64,000 nucleotides of DNA from Wenxinia marina DSM 24838 (lineage in GTDB: Bacteria; Pseudomonadota; Alphaproteobacteria; Rhodobacterales; Rhodobacteraceae): NCBI RefSeq assembly GCF_000379485.1, contig NZ_KB902276.1:186001-250000 (forward strand), given 5' to 3'. The stretch's first letter is position 1, and every line of letters begins with the position of its first letter. A model generated the notes under the pieces. It made no database searches, was not told the origin of the DNA, and was given only the letters and a program-made list of their open reading frames with translations. Made by a program: the position numbers and the translations under genes. Positions 37,722 to 47,591 of the stretch are shown here, in pieces.

Positions 37722-39008
37722 ATGCTGGACGACAGGGACCGGATCTTCACCAACGTCTACGGGATGCACGACCGGACGCTGGACGGCGCGAAGCAGCGCG
37801 GCCACTGGGACGGCACCAAGGACATCCTGGGCAAGGGCCGCGACTGGATCGTGAACGAGATGAAGGCGTCGGGCCTGCGCGGCCGCGGCGGCGCCGGCTT
37901 TCCGACCGGCCTCAAGTGGTCCTTCATGCCGAAGGAGAGCGACGGCCGCCCGTCCTACCTCGTCGTGAACGCCGACGAATCCGAGCCCGGGACCTGCAAG
38001 GACCGCGAGATCATGCGCCACGACCCGCACACGCTGGTCGAGGGCTGCCTCATCGCCTCCTTCGCGATGGGTGCGCATGCCGCCTACATCTACATCCGCG
38101 GCGAATACATCCGCGAGCGCGAGGCGCTGCAGCGCGCCATCGACGAGGCGTACGACGCCGGCCTGATCGGCCCCAACGCCTGCGGTTCGGGCTACGATTT
38201 CGACCTCTACCTGACGCATGGCGCCGGCGCCTACATCTGCGGCGAGGAGACCGCATTGCTGGAAAGCCTCGAGGGCAAGAAGGGCATGCCGCGGATGAAA
38301 CCGCCGTTCCCGGCGGGCGCCGGCCTCTACGGCTGCCCGACCACGGTGAACAACGTGGAATCCATCGCCGTCGTGCCGACGATCCTGCGCCGCGGCGCGT
38401 CCTGGTTCGCCGGCTTCGGCCGCCAGAACAACGCCGGGACCAAGCTGTTCGCCATCTCGGGCCACGTGAACAACCCGTGCGTGGTGGAAGAGGCGATGTC
38501 GATCAGCTTCGAGGAGCTGATCGAGAAACATTGCGGCGGCATCCGAGGCGGCTGGGACAACCTTCTCGCCGTGATCCCGGGCGGGTCGTCCGTGCCGTGC
38601 GTCCGCGGCGAGAAGATGAAGGACGCGATCATGGACTTCGACTACCTCCGCGGCGAGCTGGGCTCCGGCCTCGGCACCGCGGCGGTGATCGTGATGGATC
38701 GCAGCACCGACATCATCAAGGCGATCTGGCGCCTGTCGAAGTTCTACAAGCACGAGAGCTGCGGCCAGTGCACGCCCTGCCGGGAAGGCACCGGCTGGAT
38801 GATGCGGGTGATGGAGCGGCTGGTGAAGGGCGAGGCGTCGGTCGAGGAGATCGACATGCTGTTCGACGTCACCAAGCAGGTCGAGGGCCACACGATCTGC
38901 GCCCTCGGCGACGCGGCCGCCTGGCCGATCCAGGGCCTGATCCGGAACTTCCGCGAGGAGATCGAGGACCGCATCCGCGGCCGCGGCGCCGCCATCGCGG
39001 CGGAGTGA
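37722..39008 (+). CDS. nuoF: NADH-quinone oxidoreductase subunit F
   Basis: Carries the NADH/FMN site and 4Fe-4S cluster N3. 428 residues. Visible: FMN/NADH loops [13 protein letters not shown] and [12 protein letters not shown]-like region ([10 protein letters not shown]), and the cluster motif [13 protein letters not shown] with the fourth Cys in TICALGDAA. Start at 37722 with ribosome site aaaggtagcg; an in-frame ATG at 37689 is inside the previous gene. Followed by a 472-base gap with tandem palindromic repeats. Confidence 0.97.
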   Translation: MLDDRDRIFTNVYGMHDRTLDGAKQRGHWDGTKDILGKGRDWIVNEMKASGLRGRGGAGFPTGLKWSFMPKESDGRPSYLVVNADESEPGTCKDREIMRHDPHTLVEGCLIASFAMGAHAAYIYIRGEYIREREALQRAIDEAYDAGLIGPNACGSGYDFDLYLTHGAGAYICGEETALLESLEGKKGMPRMKPPFPAGAGLYGCPTTVNNVESIAVVPTILRRGASWFAGFGRQNNAGTKLFAISGHVNNPCVVEEAMSISFEELIEKHCGGIRGGWDNLLAVIPGGSSVPCVRGEKMKDAIMDFDYLRGELGSGLGTAAVIVMDRSTDIIKAIWRLSKFYKHESCGQCTPCREGTGWMMRVMERLVKGEASVEEIDMLFDVTKQVEGHTICALGDAAAWPIQGLIRNFREEIEDRIRGRGAAIAAE

Positions 39009-39066
39009 CGATCGCGCCGGGGGCTGCCCTGCAGCCGTCCGGCAGACCCCCCGGCCCACCGATGAT

Positions 39067-39358
39067 CCCGCCCCGGCCCTGGGCCGCATGCCGAGCGCGG
39101 GTATTGCGCGAGGTCCCGGGTCGAGCCCGGGAGGGGCTTTCCGGGGGAACTGCGGCGCCCACCGGCAACACCCGCCCCGGCCTTGAGCCGGGGCCTCGCG
39201 CGCGAAATGCACGACGTCCCGGGTTGAGCCCGGGGAGGGCTTCCCGTCGACCGCGGCGGACCCGCCCCGGCCCTGAGCCGGAGCCCCGCGCGGGGATTGC
39301 GCGAGGTCCCGGGTCAAGCCCGGGACGGGGATGCTCGTGGCGGCAAGACCCGCCCCGG
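39067..39358. repeat. Tandem GC-rich palindromic repeat cluster (about 3.3 units of 88-104 bp)
   Basis: Units begin with cccgccccgg at 39067, 39171, 39261 and 39349. Each carries two short palindromes: a cccgggtcgagcccggg-type core (also gggttgagcccgg and gggtcaagcccggg) and a ccggccttgagccgg-type core, separated by a less conserved stretch with gattgcgcgag. The 121-bp repeat at 11174-11657 contains a relative (ccccgggcttgacccgggg). The gap 39009-39480 between nuoF and the next small gene has nothing else I can support. Likely a REP-like family, amplified here. Confidence 0.85.
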
Positions 39359-39480
39359 GCTGACGGATCGCACCGCCCGTCGCGAGAGCGGCCATCGCCC
39401 GACGCCCCCGTAGACCGGCGGTTCCTGCTCTGGCACACTCTCCGTATTGACCGAACGTTGTTTCCGAGGGGATGCGCCCC

Positions 39481-39810
39481 ATGCGCCTTGCATCGCTCGT
39501 TCTTCTGCTCCTGCCCGCCGCCGCCCTCGCCGAGGCCGACACCCGCGTGAGCGCCGACCGGGTCGAGGGCGTACCCGAGGAGACGGGTACGGTCTTTCAC
39601 GAGGGCGGGCTGGAGGTGTTCGCCTTCCTCACCGTGACGCCGGTGACGGTCACGGTCCGCAGACTCGACGGCACCGACTGGACGGACGGGGACGCGGCGG
39701 ATGCCGCGCGTCAGGTCGCGACCTGTCCGGCGGAAGGGCCGCACCGACTGACGCAGGAGACCGACGGGCCGGTCCTGCTCCTGACCTTCACCTGCAGTTC
39801 GATGTCCTGA
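39481..39810 (+). CDS. Small exported protein between nuoF and nuoG
   Basis: A 109-residue product with a signal peptide (MRLASLVLLLLPAAALAE, from the ATG at 39481; a second ATG at 39472 is too close to the ribosome site gagggg). The mature part is beta-rich (VFAFLTVTPVTVTVRRLDG) with two Cys near the C-terminus (VATCPAEG and TFTCSSMS). No known family recognised; pattern resembles the other exported Cys proteins of this locus in style but not in sequence. Confidence 0.7.
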   Translation: MRLASLVLLLLPAAALAEADTRVSADRVEGVPEETGTVFHEGGLEVFAFLTVTPVTVTVRRLDGTDWTDGDAADAARQVATCPAEGPHRLTQETDGPVLLLTFTCSSMS

Positions 39811-39814
39811 GCCG

Positions 39815-40285
39815 ATGCCCCTCGCCGAGTTCAACCGCGGCATCCTGCTCCACGACTGGGACGATCCCAGGGTCGCGCCCTTCGTGAACGCGCTGGCGCA
39901 GGTGAACCTGATCGCGCAGCGGACGCCCGGCTTCGTCTGGCGGCTGGACGACGCGGCGATGGAGCGGGCGCAGACCGATCCGGCCAGCGCTCTGGGACCC
40001 GACCCGCGGCTCGCCTCGACCCTGTCGGTCTGGACCGACGCGCCGGCGCTTCACCATTTCGTCTTCCGGACCCTGCACCGCGCTTTCTACGTGCGGGGTC
40101 ACGAATGGTTCGTCGCCGAGACGGCGCCCCGTGTGGTGATGTGGTTCGTGCCCGAGGGGCATCGCCCGACGCCGGACGAGGCGGCGGATCGCTACGCCCG
40201 CCTCTGCCGCGACGGAGAGGGGGCCGAGGCGTTCGGCTGGGCCTGGCTGCGGGCCGAGGGGCATCTGATGGAGGCTGCGGAATGA
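39815..40285 (+). CDS. DUF3291-type protein
   Basis: A 156-residue soluble protein that fits the DUF3291 pattern: NALAQVNLIAQRTPGFVWRL, LSVWTDAPALHHFVFRTLH, VVMWFVPEGHRPTPDEAADR, ending with a predicted His/Trp-rich core as in the heme-dioxygenase-like or monooxygenase-like fold group. Function unknown. It is four bases after the exported protein gene, and its stop overlaps the next start (ATGA), so it is part of the insertion between nuoF and nuoG. Confidence 0.8.
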   Translation: MPLAEFNRGILLHDWDDPRVAPFVNALAQVNLIAQRTPGFVWRLDDAAMERAQTDPASALGPDPRLASTLSVWTDAPALHHFVFRTLHRAFYVRGHEWFVAETAPRVVMWFVPEGHRPTPDEAADRYARLCRDGEGAEAFGWAWLRAEGHLMEAAE

Positions 40286-40731
40286 GACGTCCGACGATCG
40301 TTGCCGTGATCCTGCTGGCCGGCTGCACCGAAGCGGCGCCGCCGGCCGGTCCGGCGCCGGCGGCGGACTACGTGTTCGTGCGCGGCGGTATCGACGACGG
40401 GGCCGCCATGGGTCAGGCGACCGCCTTCACCGTCACGCCGGACGACCGGCTCGACTGTACCTTCTCGACCCGCAGTCCGCTGACGGGCGAGGGGAGCGAC
40501 CGGGACATCGACGTGACGGTGCCCGGTCTCTACGCCCGCCTCGTCGCCATCCTCGGCCCCGGAACGGCGGCCGGCCGGCTGCCCGACCTCGTCTCGGACG
40601 CGCCGTTCGTGGCGGAGATCGGCTCGGGCGGAGCGGCGACCTGGACCGCGATCGGCTATCAGGACCCGCGCTACGGACAGCTTCTCGACCTGTTCTTTCG
40701 CACGCCGTCTTCGTGCTGGACCTTCGGTTGA
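40282..40731 (+). CDS. Lipoprotein of unknown function
   Basis: A 149-residue lipoprotein with a short lipobox signal (MRRPTIVAVILLAGC, Cys at 15). The mature domain reads as alternating strands and helices: DYVFVRGGIDDG, DDRLDCTFSTRS, ending in SSCWTFG. Two further Cys (DCTF and SSCWTF) may pair. Its start overlaps the DUF3291 stop by ATGA. It converges with the minus-strand small gene at 40754. Confidence 0.75.
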   Translation: MRRPTIVAVILLAGCTEAAPPAGPAPAADYVFVRGGIDDGAAMGQATAFTVTPDDRLDCTFSTRSPLTGEGSDRDIDVTVPGLYARLVAILGPGTAAGRLPDLVSDAPFVAEIGSGGAATWTAIGYQDPRYGQLLDLFFRTPSSCWTFG

Positions 40732-40753
40732 GGCCGCGAGCGACGACCCGGCG

Positions 40754-41032
40754 TCAGTAGCTGGCCGGCGGATCCGAGGCGGGAAAGCTCTCGTCCCCGG
40801 TTTCGTCGACCGGATCCCAGCGCCGCGGCGGGTCGCGCATCGCTCCCCGCCCGGCGGACCGGACGGTCCGGGCGTCGGCGGTGCCGGTCTGCTGCAGGCC
40901 CCGCGGAGACAGCGCCGCGCCGCCCGCCGGAGCGGGCAGGCGGAGTGGTGGGGCAGGGCGCGCCCGGAGGGCCCGCGCGGCGAGAAGGCCAAGCGCACCG
41001 AGGGCGAGAAGAAGGGGCAGGCGTGGCGTCAT
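40754..41032 (-). CDS. Small protein with conserved acidic C-terminal motif (minus strand within nuo locus)
   Basis: A 92-residue protein with a hydrophobic N-terminus (PLLLALGALGLLAARALRA, a likely membrane or signal helix) and a C-terminal DPVDETGDESFPASDPPASY. I recall tails of the form DE.SDESFPASDPP in many small alphaproteobacterial proteins of unknown function. Good ribosome site (cggagg) before 41032. It is on the opposite strand to the nuo genes, the second such interruption after tetR. Confidence 0.7.
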   Translation of the reverse strand: MTPRLPLLLALGALGLLAARALRARPAPPLRLPAPAGGAALSPRGLQQTGTADARTVRSAGRGAMRDPPRRWDPVDETGDESFPASDPPASY

Positions 41033-41263
41033 CGGGGCCTCCGTATGCGGTCTGCCCGCTCAATGCGCGGCACCCGCGCGCGTTCCCCCGCGGGCGGGGT
41101 CCGGAATGCCCGACTGGCCGCACGGCGCCGATCCGCGCGATCATCCCCTCACGGCATCGTGCTATTGCCTAGCGAGGACATCGTGAGCACCAATCGGGGC
41201 AATGAGCGCCGGAACGGACCCAGAGGCAGGGCCGGGCGCCGCAAAAACGAGAGGAGCCGCCCC

Positions 41264-41677
41264 ATGCCCTTCAGTATCGTCACCCGGGCCTTCGCCGTCA
41301 TCCTCGGCGTCGCCGTGGTCGCGGGCGGGACCGCCGCGCGCAGCGACCTGCGCAACGAGCCTGTCATCACCGAGGGGCTGATCGCCGCCGCGATGGCCTA
41401 CGAGATCGGCGACAAGTGCCCGTCGCTGAACGCCCGGATCACCCAGGGCATCGCGTTCCTGTGGTCGCTCGAGGCCGAGGCGCGCGCGCTCGGCTACAGT
41501 CGCGACGAGATCAACGCCTACGTCCGCAGCGACGCTGAGAAGGACCGGATGGAGGCGCTCGCCTGGCAGCGGTTCGCGCAGCTGGGCGGGGTGCGCGAGG
41601 ACATCGCCACCTACTGCGCGGTCGGCGAGGCGCAGATGGCGCAGGACACCCAGGTCGGGCGCCTGCTGTCGCGGTAG
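41264..41677 (+). CDS. DUF5333-type exported protein
   Basis: A 137-residue protein with a signal peptide (AFAVILGVAVVAGGTAAR). The mature domain contains NEPVITEGLIAAAMAYEIGDKCPS, LEAEARALGYSRDEINAYVRS and ends YCAVGEAQMAQDTQVGRLLSR. This fits the DUF5333 family that I recall in nuo operons of Rhodobacteraceae. Two Cys (DKCPS and TYCAVG) are well spaced for a disulfide. Start at 41264 follows gaggagcc. The 231 bases upstream hold no gene I can support. Confidence 0.75.
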   Translation: MPFSIVTRAFAVILGVAVVAGGTAARSDLRNEPVITEGLIAAAMAYEIGDKCPSLNARITQGIAFLWSLEAEARALGYSRDEINAYVRSDAEKDRMEALAWQRFAQLGGVREDIATYCAVGEAQMAQDTQVGRLLSR

Positions 41678-41787
41678 ACCGGCGGGGCGCCGCCGGTCGG
41701 TGCCCGCGCCTCCCGCGCAGGTTGTCGCACGCCGCGATCCGTGGCCTCCTGACCCTGGGGCAACCCGCCCCGAGGGAGGAGACCGAC

Positions 41788-42798
41788 ATGAGACTGGCCC
41801 TGACCGCCGCGCTGATCTGCGGCACCACGACACTCGCCGAGGCGGGCGAGGTCGCGCGCTACACGTTTTCATCGGACACGCTCGGCCGGGACTACGCCTA
41901 CACCATCTATCTGCCCGACGGGTACGAGGGCAGCGGCCTCGAGTATCCCGCGATGTACCTGCTGCACGGCTCGTTCGGGAACGAGATGGACTGGCTGCGC
42001 AACGGCAACGCCAAGGCGATCATCGACCAGGCGATCGAGGACGGGACCATCCCGCCCGCCGTGGTCATCATGCCCGGCAGCCTGTCCTGGTGGGTCGACG
42101 GCTACAACGAGGCGGCCGAGACGGCGTTCTTCGCGGACCTGATCCCGCATATCGAGGCGACCTGGCGCGTGATCCCCGAGCGCGAGGGCCGCGTCGTCGG
42201 CGGCCTCTCGGCCGGCGGCTACGGCACCGTGAACTTCGTGCTGGAGCATCCGGACATGTTCGCCGCCGCCGCGGCGATGAGCCCGGCGAGCTACGTGCCG
42301 CAGCCGCCCGAGACCTCGTCGGGCAACCGCCATCCGGCCTACCTCGACGCCGAAGGCAACTACGACCCCGAGAAGTGGACCGAGCTGAACTACACCGCCT
42401 ACATCGACGATTACATGGCGCAGGATCTCCTCGTGCCGATGTTCATCACGTCCGGCGACCACGACGTCTTCGACATCGCCTACCACGGGGCGGTCCTCTA
42501 CCAGGCCCTGCGCGAGCATCAGCCCGACGCGGTGGAGTACCGGGTGATCGACGGCGACCACGAATGGGCGGTCTGGCAGGACAATCTGCCGCACGCGCTG
42601 GAGTACGTGTTCCACCACGCGACATGGCCCCGCGGCGAGGCGCCGGCGATGCAGCCCGCGCCGGGGTCGATGACGGAGGCCGGTGCTCCGGCGGACATGG
42701 CGCAGGAGGACGAGGACGCGGCGGCCGAGGCGCCCGCGGACGCCGCCGCGGACAACGCCGCGGCCGGTGCCGAGGAGGCCGAACCGGCCGATCAGTAA
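41788..42798 (+). CDS. Secreted esterase of the feruloyl esterase D/PF00756 type, with acidic tail
   Basis: A 336-residue exported alpha/beta-hydrolase: signal [19 protein letters not shown], core with [14 protein letters not shown], nucleophile [10 protein letters not shown] (Ser141), acidic residue in SGDHDVF and His258 in GDHEWAVW. The C-terminal ~35 residues are a low-complexity Ala/Glu/Asp tail ([21 protein letters not shown]). Substrate unknown; relatives cleave aromatic or short acyl esters. It lies between the DUF5333 gene and nuoG, with ribosome site gggaggagacc. Confidence 0.83.
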   Translation: MRLALTAALICGTTTLAEAGEVARYTFSSDTLGRDYAYTIYLPDGYEGSGLEYPAMYLLHGSFGNEMDWLRNGNAKAIIDQAIEDGTIPPAVVIMPGSLSWWVDGYNEAAETAFFADLIPHIEATWRVIPEREGRVVGGLSAGGYGTVNFVLEHPDMFAAAAAMSPASYVPQPPETSSGNRHPAYLDAEGNYDPEKWTELNYTAYIDDYMAQDLLVPMFITSGDHDVFDIAYHGAVLYQALREHQPDAVEYRVIDGDHEWAVWQDNLPHALEYVFHHATWPRGEAPAMQPAPGSMTEAGAPADMAQEDEDAAAEAPADAAADNAAAGAEEAEPADQ

Positions 42799-42901
42799 TC
42801 GGCCCGGACCCGCTGGCATCGGGCGGGGGGCTGCGCTAAACCGTGCCCCGACAAGGGCCCGGCGGGCGACCGCCGGGCCGAGAGCGACAGGGGCCAGGCG
42901 C

Positions 42902-44923
42902 ATGTCCGATCTCAAGAAAATCATCATCGACGGCCACGAGGTCGAGGTGCCGGGCGCGATGACCCTGATCCAGGCCTGCGAGCAGGTAGGGATCGAGATC
43001 CCGCGCTTCTGCTACCACGAGCGCCTCTCCATCGCCGGCAACTGCCGGATGTGCCTGGTCGAGGTCGTCGGCGGCCCGCCGAAGCCCGCCGCCTCGTGCG
43101 CGATGCAGGTCAAGGACCTGCGCCCGGGGCCGGAGGGCCAGCCGCCCGTCGTCAAGACGAACTCGCCGATGGTCAAGAAGGCCCGCGAGGGGGTGATGGA
43201 GTTCCTGCTCATCAACCACCCGCTGGACTGCCCGATCTGCGACCAGGGCGGCGAGTGCGACCTGCAGGACCAGGCGATGGCCTACGGCGTCGACTTCTCG
43301 CGCTACCGCGAGCCGAAGCGCGCGACCGAGGACCTCAACCTCGGCCCGCTGGTCGAGACTCACATGACGCGCTGCATCAGCTGCACCCGTTGCGTCCGCT
43401 TCACGACCGAAGTCGCGGGCATCGACCAGATGGGCCAGACCGGCCGCGGCGAGGATGCCGAGATCACGGCCTACCTGAACGAGACGCTCGATTCGAACCT
43501 GCAGGGCAACATCATCGACCTGTGCCCGGTGGGCGCGCTGGTGTCCAAGCCCTACGCCTTCACCGCCCGCCCGTGGGAGCTGTCCAAGACCGAGACGATC
43601 GACGTCATGGACGCGCTGGGGTCGAACATCCGTGTCGACACCAAGGGCCGCGAGGTCATGCGCATCCTGCCGCGCAACCATGACGGCGTGAACGAGGAGT
43701 GGATCAGCGACAAGACGCGCTTCGTCTGGGACGGCCTGCGCCGCCAGCGACTCGACAAGCCCTACATCCGCGAGAACGGCCGCCTGCGGCCCGCGTCCTG
43801 GCCCGAGGCGCTGGACAAGGCCGCCGCCGCGATCAAGGGCGCGACCAAGGTCGCCGGCCTCGTCGGCGATCTCGCCCCGGTCGAGGCGGCGTTCGCGCTG
43901 AAGCACCTCGTCGAGGGGCAGGGCGGCGCGGTCGAGTGCCGCACCGACGGCGCCAAACTGCCGGCTGGCAACCGCTACGGCTATGTCGGCAACGCGGCGA
44001 TCGAGGACCTCGATACGGCCCGGAACATCCTGATCGTCGGCGCCAACCCGGCGATCGAGGCGCCGGTCCTGAACGCCCGCATCCGCAAGGCCTGGATCCG
44101 CGGCGCCAACGTCGGCCTGATCGGCAAGGCCGTGGACCTGACCTACGACTACGAGCACATGGGCACCGACCGCGCGGCCCTGTCGATGGCGATGGAGAGC
44201 GCGGACCTCGTCAGGGACCAGGCGCCGCTGATCGTCGTGGGGCAGGGCGCCCTGTCGGGCGACGACGGCGCGGCGGTGCTGGCGCAGGTGGCGAAGATGT
44301 GCGCCGCCTCGGGCTCGCGCCTGCTGGTGCTGCACACCGCGGCGTCGCGAGTCGGCGCGATGGACGTGGGCGCGGTGACCGAGGGCGGCGTCGCCGCCGC
44401 GCTGGACGGGGCTGACGTGATCTACAACCTCGGCGCGGACGAGATCGACGTGCCGGGCGGCGCCTTCGTCATCTACCAGGGCAGCCACGGCGACCGTGGC
44501 GCGCACCGCGCCGACGTGATCCTGCCCGCCGCTTCCTACGTCGAGGAGAACGGCCTCTTCGTGAACACCGAAGGGCGGCCCCAGCTGGCGCTCCGCGCCG
44601 CCTTCCCGCCGGGCGAGGCGAAGGAGAACTGGGCGATCCTGCGGGCGCTGTCGGCCGAGATCGGCGCGCAGCAGCCGTGGGACAGCATGGCCCAGCTGCG
44701 GCAGGCGTTGGTGAAGGAGGTTCCGCACCTCGCCGATATCGACATGCTGGCCGACAACGAGGTCCGCGAGGTCGAGGCGTCGGGCGAGATGGGGACAGGC
44801 GACTTCGTCAGCCCGGTCCGAGACTTCTACCTCTCCAACCCGATCGCCCGGGCGAGCGCGCTGATGGCCGAGCTGTCGGCGAACGCCAAGGCCCGGGCCG
44901 AGGTGCGGATCGCGGCGGAATAG
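42902..44923 (+). CDS. nuoG: NADH-quinone oxidoreductase subunit G
   Basis: Iron-sulfur subunit of the NADH module. 673 residues. The N-terminus carries cluster-binding blocks: [20 protein letters not shown] (2Fe-2S N1b), [18 protein letters not shown] and [12 protein letters not shown] (4Fe-4S clusters), then a molybdopterin-oxidoreductase-like domain. Start at 42902 after a weak ribosome site (cagggg). Its stop overlaps the next start (TAGTG). Confidence 0.97.
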   Translation: MSDLKKIIIDGHEVEVPGAMTLIQACEQVGIEIPRFCYHERLSIAGNCRMCLVEVVGGPPKPAASCAMQVKDLRPGPEGQPPVVKTNSPMVKKAREGVMEFLLINHPLDCPICDQGGECDLQDQAMAYGVDFSRYREPKRATEDLNLGPLVETHMTRCISCTRCVRFTTEVAGIDQMGQTGRGEDAEITAYLNETLDSNLQGNIIDLCPVGALVSKPYAFTARPWELSKTETIDVMDALGSNIRVDTKGREVMRILPRNHDGVNEEWISDKTRFVWDGLRRQRLDKPYIRENGRLRPASWPEALDKAAAAIKGATKVAGLVGDLAPVEAAFALKHLVEGQGGAVECRTDGAKLPAGNRYGYVGNAAIEDLDTARNILIVGANPAIEAPVLNARIRKAWIRGANVGLIGKAVDLTYDYEHMGTDRAALSMAMESADLVRDQAPLIVVGQGALSGDDGAAVLAQVAKMCAASGSRLLVLHTAASRVGAMDVGAVTEGGVAAALDGADVIYNLGADEIDVPGGAFVIYQGSHGDRGAHRADVILPAASYVEENGLFVNTEGRPQLALRAAFPPGEAKENWAILRALSAEIGAQQPWDSMAQLRQALVKEVPHLADIDMLADNEVREVEASGEMGTGDFVSPVRDFYLSNPIARASALMAELSANAKARAEVRIAAE

Positions 44924-45306
44924 TGCGCCCGCTCGTCATCGCCGCCGTCGTGATGGCGGCCGGCTGCACGACTGCCGACGACGCCGCCGCACCGTCCGGC
45001 CCCGTCTATGACGGGGTCGAGACGCGCCTGCTGGAGGGCGACCTCGTGAGTTTCGTCGTGACGATGCGCGGGATCGAGGATGCCGCCCCGCTCGAAGCGT
45101 ATGCCCGCTGCGCCGCAGCCCAGTACGCGCTGATACGGGGCTACGGCTTTGCCCGACATGTCCGAACTTTGGTCGAGGACGGGGCTGGAATCTGGCGCGC
45201 GGATGCGGTTTACACCATCTCGCCGGCGCTGCCCCAGGGCTTGCGCACGATCGACGCCGAGGTGACGGTGGCCGAATGCGGCCTGAACGGCATCCCGAGC
45301 GTCTGA
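44923..45306 (+). CDS. Conserved lipoprotein between nuoG and nuoH
   Basis: A 127-residue lipoprotein starting at GTG 44923, overlapping the nuoG stop. Signal and lipobox [15 protein letters not shown]. Mature domain: YDGVETRLLEGDLVSFVVTMRG, ARCAAAQYALIRGYGFARHVRT and ISPALPQGLRTIDAEVTVAECG. I recall a very similar lipoprotein between nuoG and nuoH in other Rhodobacteraceae. Two Cys (YARCAAA, VAECG) remain besides the lipid anchor. Role unknown; possibly an accessory of complex I biogenesis. Confidence 0.8.
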   Translation: MRPLVIAAVVMAAGCTTADDAAAPSGPVYDGVETRLLEGDLVSFVVTMRGIEDAAPLEAYARCAAAQYALIRGYGFARHVRTLVEDGAGIWRADAVYTISPALPQGLRTIDAEVTVAECGLNGIPSV

Positions 45307-45327
45307 CAGAAGGATCACGGGGACGGC

Positions 45328-46368
45328 ATGGTTCAGTTCTTCACCGAAAACCCGCTTGGAATCGTGCTCCTGATCCTCGGGCAGTGCCTGCTGATCCTGG
45401 TGCCGCTTCTGGTCGCGCTCGCTTTCCTGCTCTACGCCGACCGCAAGGTCTGGGCCGCGGTGCAGCTGCGGCGTGGGCCGAACGTGGTCGGCACCTTCGG
45501 CCTGCTGCAATCCTTCGCGGACTTCCTGAAGTACATCGTGAAGGAGGTCGTCGTCCCCGCCGGCGCCGACCGCACGGTGTTCTTCCTCGCGCCGCTGATC
45601 TCGTTCGTCCTCGCCGTGATCGCCTGGGCGGTGATCCCGTTCGACTACGGCTGGGTGCTCGCCGACATCAACGTCGCCATCCTCTACGTCTTCGCCATCT
45701 CCTCGCTCGAGGTCTACGGCGTGATCATGGGCGGCTGGGCGTCTAACTCGAAGTATCCGTTCCTCGGCTCGCTCCGCTCCGCCGCGCAGATGATCTCGTA
45801 CGAGGTCTCGATCGGCCTCATCATCGTCGGCGTCATCATCTCGACTGGTTCGCTGAACCTCTCCCGCATCGTGCTGGCGCAGGATACCGGCCTCGGCCTT
45901 CTGGGCTGGTACTGGGTGCCGCACTTCCCGATGCTGTTCCTGTTCTTCATCTCGGCCCTGGCCGAGACGAACCGCCCGCCCTTCGACCTGCCGGAGGCGG
46001 AATCCGAGCTCGTGGCCGGCTACCAGGTCGAGTATTCCTCGACCCCGTTCCTGCTCTTCATGATCGGCGAGTACGTGGCGATGGTGCTCATGTGCGCGCT
46101 CGTCTCGCTGCTGTTCCTCGGCGGCTGGCTGTCGCCGATCCCCGGCCTGCCGCACGGCGTGCTGTGGTTCATCCTCAAGATCCTCTTCTGCTTCTTCATC
46201 TTCGCGATGGTGAAGGCGATCGTGCCGCGCTTCCGCTACGATCAGCTGATGCGCCTGGGCTGGAAGGTGTTCCTGCCGATGTCGCTGGCCTGGGTGGTGA
46301 TCGTCGCCTTCCTCGCCAAGTTCGAGGTGCTGGGCGGCCTGTGGGCCCGCTGGACGTGGGGGATCTGA
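45328..46368 (+). CDS. nuoH: NADH-quinone oxidoreductase subunit H
   Basis: Membrane subunit linking the peripheral and membrane arms at the quinone entry. 346 residues with eight or nine helices. Signatures: [19 protein letters not shown] (ND1 signature 1), [16 protein letters not shown] (quinone-pathway loop) and the following [10 protein letters not shown]. Its stop overlaps the next start (TGATG). Confidence 0.97.
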   Translation: MVQFFTENPLGIVLLILGQCLLILVPLLVALAFLLYADRKVWAAVQLRRGPNVVGTFGLLQSFADFLKYIVKEVVVPAGADRTVFFLAPLISFVLAVIAWAVIPFDYGWVLADINVAILYVFAISSLEVYGVIMGGWASNSKYPFLGSLRSAAQMISYEVSIGLIIVGVIISTGSLNLSRIVLAQDTGLGLLGWYWVPHFPMLFLFFISALAETNRPPFDLPEAESELVAGYQVEYSSTPFLLFMIGEYVAMVLMCALVSLLFLGGWLSPIPGLPHGVLWFILKILFCFFIFAMVKAIVPRFRYDQLMRLGWKVFLPMSLAWVVIVAFLAKFEVLGGLWARWTWGI

Positions 46369-46598
46369 TGGCAGACCAGACCACACCGCTTCGCGAGGCG
46401 CTGCGCAACGCCACCGCGCGCGAGCTGTTCGACCTCGCCCGCCACCTCGGGGCCGAGGCGCAGTTCGCCCGCGCCTCGGGCGGCAAGCTGCTGCGGATGA
46501 GCGAGGGGGACCTCGCGCAGATGATCCTGACATGGGCCGAAGGCCCGCGGCCGGCCGGATCGGCCGGACCGACCAGCAAGGCGGAGGCCGCCGAATGA
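46368..46598 (+). CDS. Small hypothetical protein between nuoH and nuoI
   Basis: A 76-residue soluble protein with a helical N-terminal half ([21 protein letters not shown]) and an Ala/Gly/Pro-rich tail. Starts on the nuoH stop (TGATG) and stops on the nuoI start (ATGA), so it is clearly translated in the operon. No membrane segment or Cys. No family recognised; small helical proteins at this spot are known in related genomes. Confidence 0.75.
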   Translation: MADQTTPLREALRNATARELFDLARHLGAEAQFARASGGKLLRMSEGDLAQMILTWAEGPRPAGSAGPTSKAEAAE

Positions 46599-47089
46599 CC
46601 CAGATCGACTGGACCCGCGCCGCGAAGTACTTCCTGCTGCAGGACATCTTCGCCGGCTTCCGGCTCGGCTTCAAATACTTCGTCAAGCCGCGGCCGACGC
46701 TGAACTACCCGCACGAGAAGGGGCCGCTGAGCCCCCGCTTCCGCGGCGAGCACGCGCTGCGGCGCTACCCTAACGGCGAGGAACGCTGCATCGCCTGCAA
46801 GCTGTGCGAGGCGATCTGCCCTGCCCAGGCGATCACCATCGACGCCGAACCGCGGGAGGACGGCAGCCGCCGGACCACGCGCTACGACATCGACATGACG
46901 AAGTGCATCTACTGCGGCTTCTGCCAGGAGGCGTGCCCGGTAGACGCCATCGTCGAAGGGCCGAACTTCGAGTTCTCCACCGAGACGCGCGAAGAGCTGT
47001 ACTACGACAAGGAGAAGCTCCTCGCCAACGGCGAGCGCTGGGAGGCCGAGATTGCCCGCAACCTCGAGCTGGACGCGCCGTACCGATGA
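46595..47089 (+). CDS. nuoI: NADH-quinone oxidoreductase subunit I
   Basis: Carries clusters N6a and N6b. 164 residues with two ferredoxin motifs, [15 protein letters not shown] and [15 protein letters not shown], and a membrane-surface N-terminal helix ([21 protein letters not shown]). Typical length. The stop overlaps the start of a 34-codon palindromic mini-ORF. Confidence 0.97.
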   Translation: MTQIDWTRAAKYFLLQDIFAGFRLGFKYFVKPRPTLNYPHEKGPLSPRFRGEHALRRYPNGEERCIACKLCEAICPAQAITIDAEPREDGSRRTTRYDIDMTKCIYCGFCQEACPVDAIVEGPNFEFSTETREELYYDKEKLLANGERWEAEIARNLELDAPYR

Positions 47090-47190
47090 GCGGCGGGCGC
47101 GACACCCACGGCCGGCCGGCAGAAACTGCGCAGTTTCTGCCGGCAATTTCTGCGCAGAAATTGCCGCCCGTCACGGGAGAAGCACGATGA
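47086..47190 (+). CDS. Candidate 34-codon mini-ORF made of palindromes
   Basis: ATG at 47086 overlaps the nuoI stop (ATGA), and TGA at 47188 overlaps the next ATG (ATGA). The product would be [18 protein letters not shown] and on to PPVTGEAR. About half the frame is two perfect palindromes. No ribosome site of its own beyond coupling. It may be a real leader or simply an in-frame repeat insertion that keeps translational coupling. I give it a low confidence as a protein. Confidence 0.35.
   Translation: MSGGRDTHGRPAETAQFLPAISAQKLPPVTGEAR
47115..47166. repeat. Two adjacent perfect palindromes (30 and 26 bp)
   Basis: A 30-bp palindrome at 47115-47144 (centre tgcgca, arms GCCGGCAGAAAC / GTTTCTGCCGGC) shares four bases with a 26-bp palindrome at 47141-47166 (centre tgcgca, arms CGGCAATTTC / GAAATTGCCG). 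Arms of the two can also pair with each other (GCAGAAA with TTTCTGC), giving alternative RNA folds. They lie between nuoI and the CMD gene, inside a frame open through both. Confidence 0.9.
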
Positions 47191-47591
47191 CCGACGGACC
47201 GCAGAACCCCTTCGCCGCGATGATGAAGGCCGGCCAGGACTGGGCCCGGGCGATGAACCCGGCGCTGGAGCACTTCACCCCCAAGGGGTTCGAGACGCTG
47301 TGGCCGACCATGCCCAAGGACGTCATGGAGACGTTCATGGGCAAGACCTTCAACCCCGAAGGCCTTGATTCGAAAACGAAGCTGCTGCTGACCCTGACCG
47401 GCCTCACCATTCTCGGCGCGCAGGGCGAGGCGCAGATCCGCCTCACCGTGCGCCACGCCCGCGAGGCCGGCGCGACGAAGCAGGAGATCGCCGAGACCAT
47501 CGCGCTCGCCGGCCTGTTCGGCGGCGTGCCCGCGATGACGAGGTCGATGGAACTCGCGACCGAAGCCATGGAAGAGGACAAGTCCCAATGA
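47187..47591 (+). CDS. Carboxymuconolactone decarboxylase family protein
   Basis: A 134-residue AhpD/CMD-like protein: [20 protein letters not shown], then [29 protein letters not shown]. The AhpD-type redox CxxC is absent, so peroxidase activity is unlikely; a decarboxylase-like or structural role is open. It lies between nuoI and nuoJ, a position where I recall the same family in other Rhodobacteraceae. Starts at 47187 and overlaps nuoJ (ATGA). Confidence 0.82.
   Translation: MTDGPQNPFAAMMKAGQDWARAMNPALEHFTPKGFETLWPTMPKDVMETFMGKTFNPEGLDSKTKLLLTLTGLTILGAQGEAQIRLTVRHAREAGATKQEIAETIALAGLFGGVPAMTRSMELATEAMEEDKSQ

Noticed and set aside
39009-39480. Protein-coding gene within the palindromic repeat cluster
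   Set aside because: Open frames there follow the repeats and change frame between units; no ribosome site or conserved domain.
42810-42845. Sigma-54-type promoter before nuoG (tggcat and gctgc)
   Set aside because: The GG and GC elements do not have the required spacing.
47086-47190. Insertion sequence footprint at the palindromes after nuoI
   Set aside because: No terminal repeats, target-site duplication or transposase remnant; only short palindromes with coupling frames.
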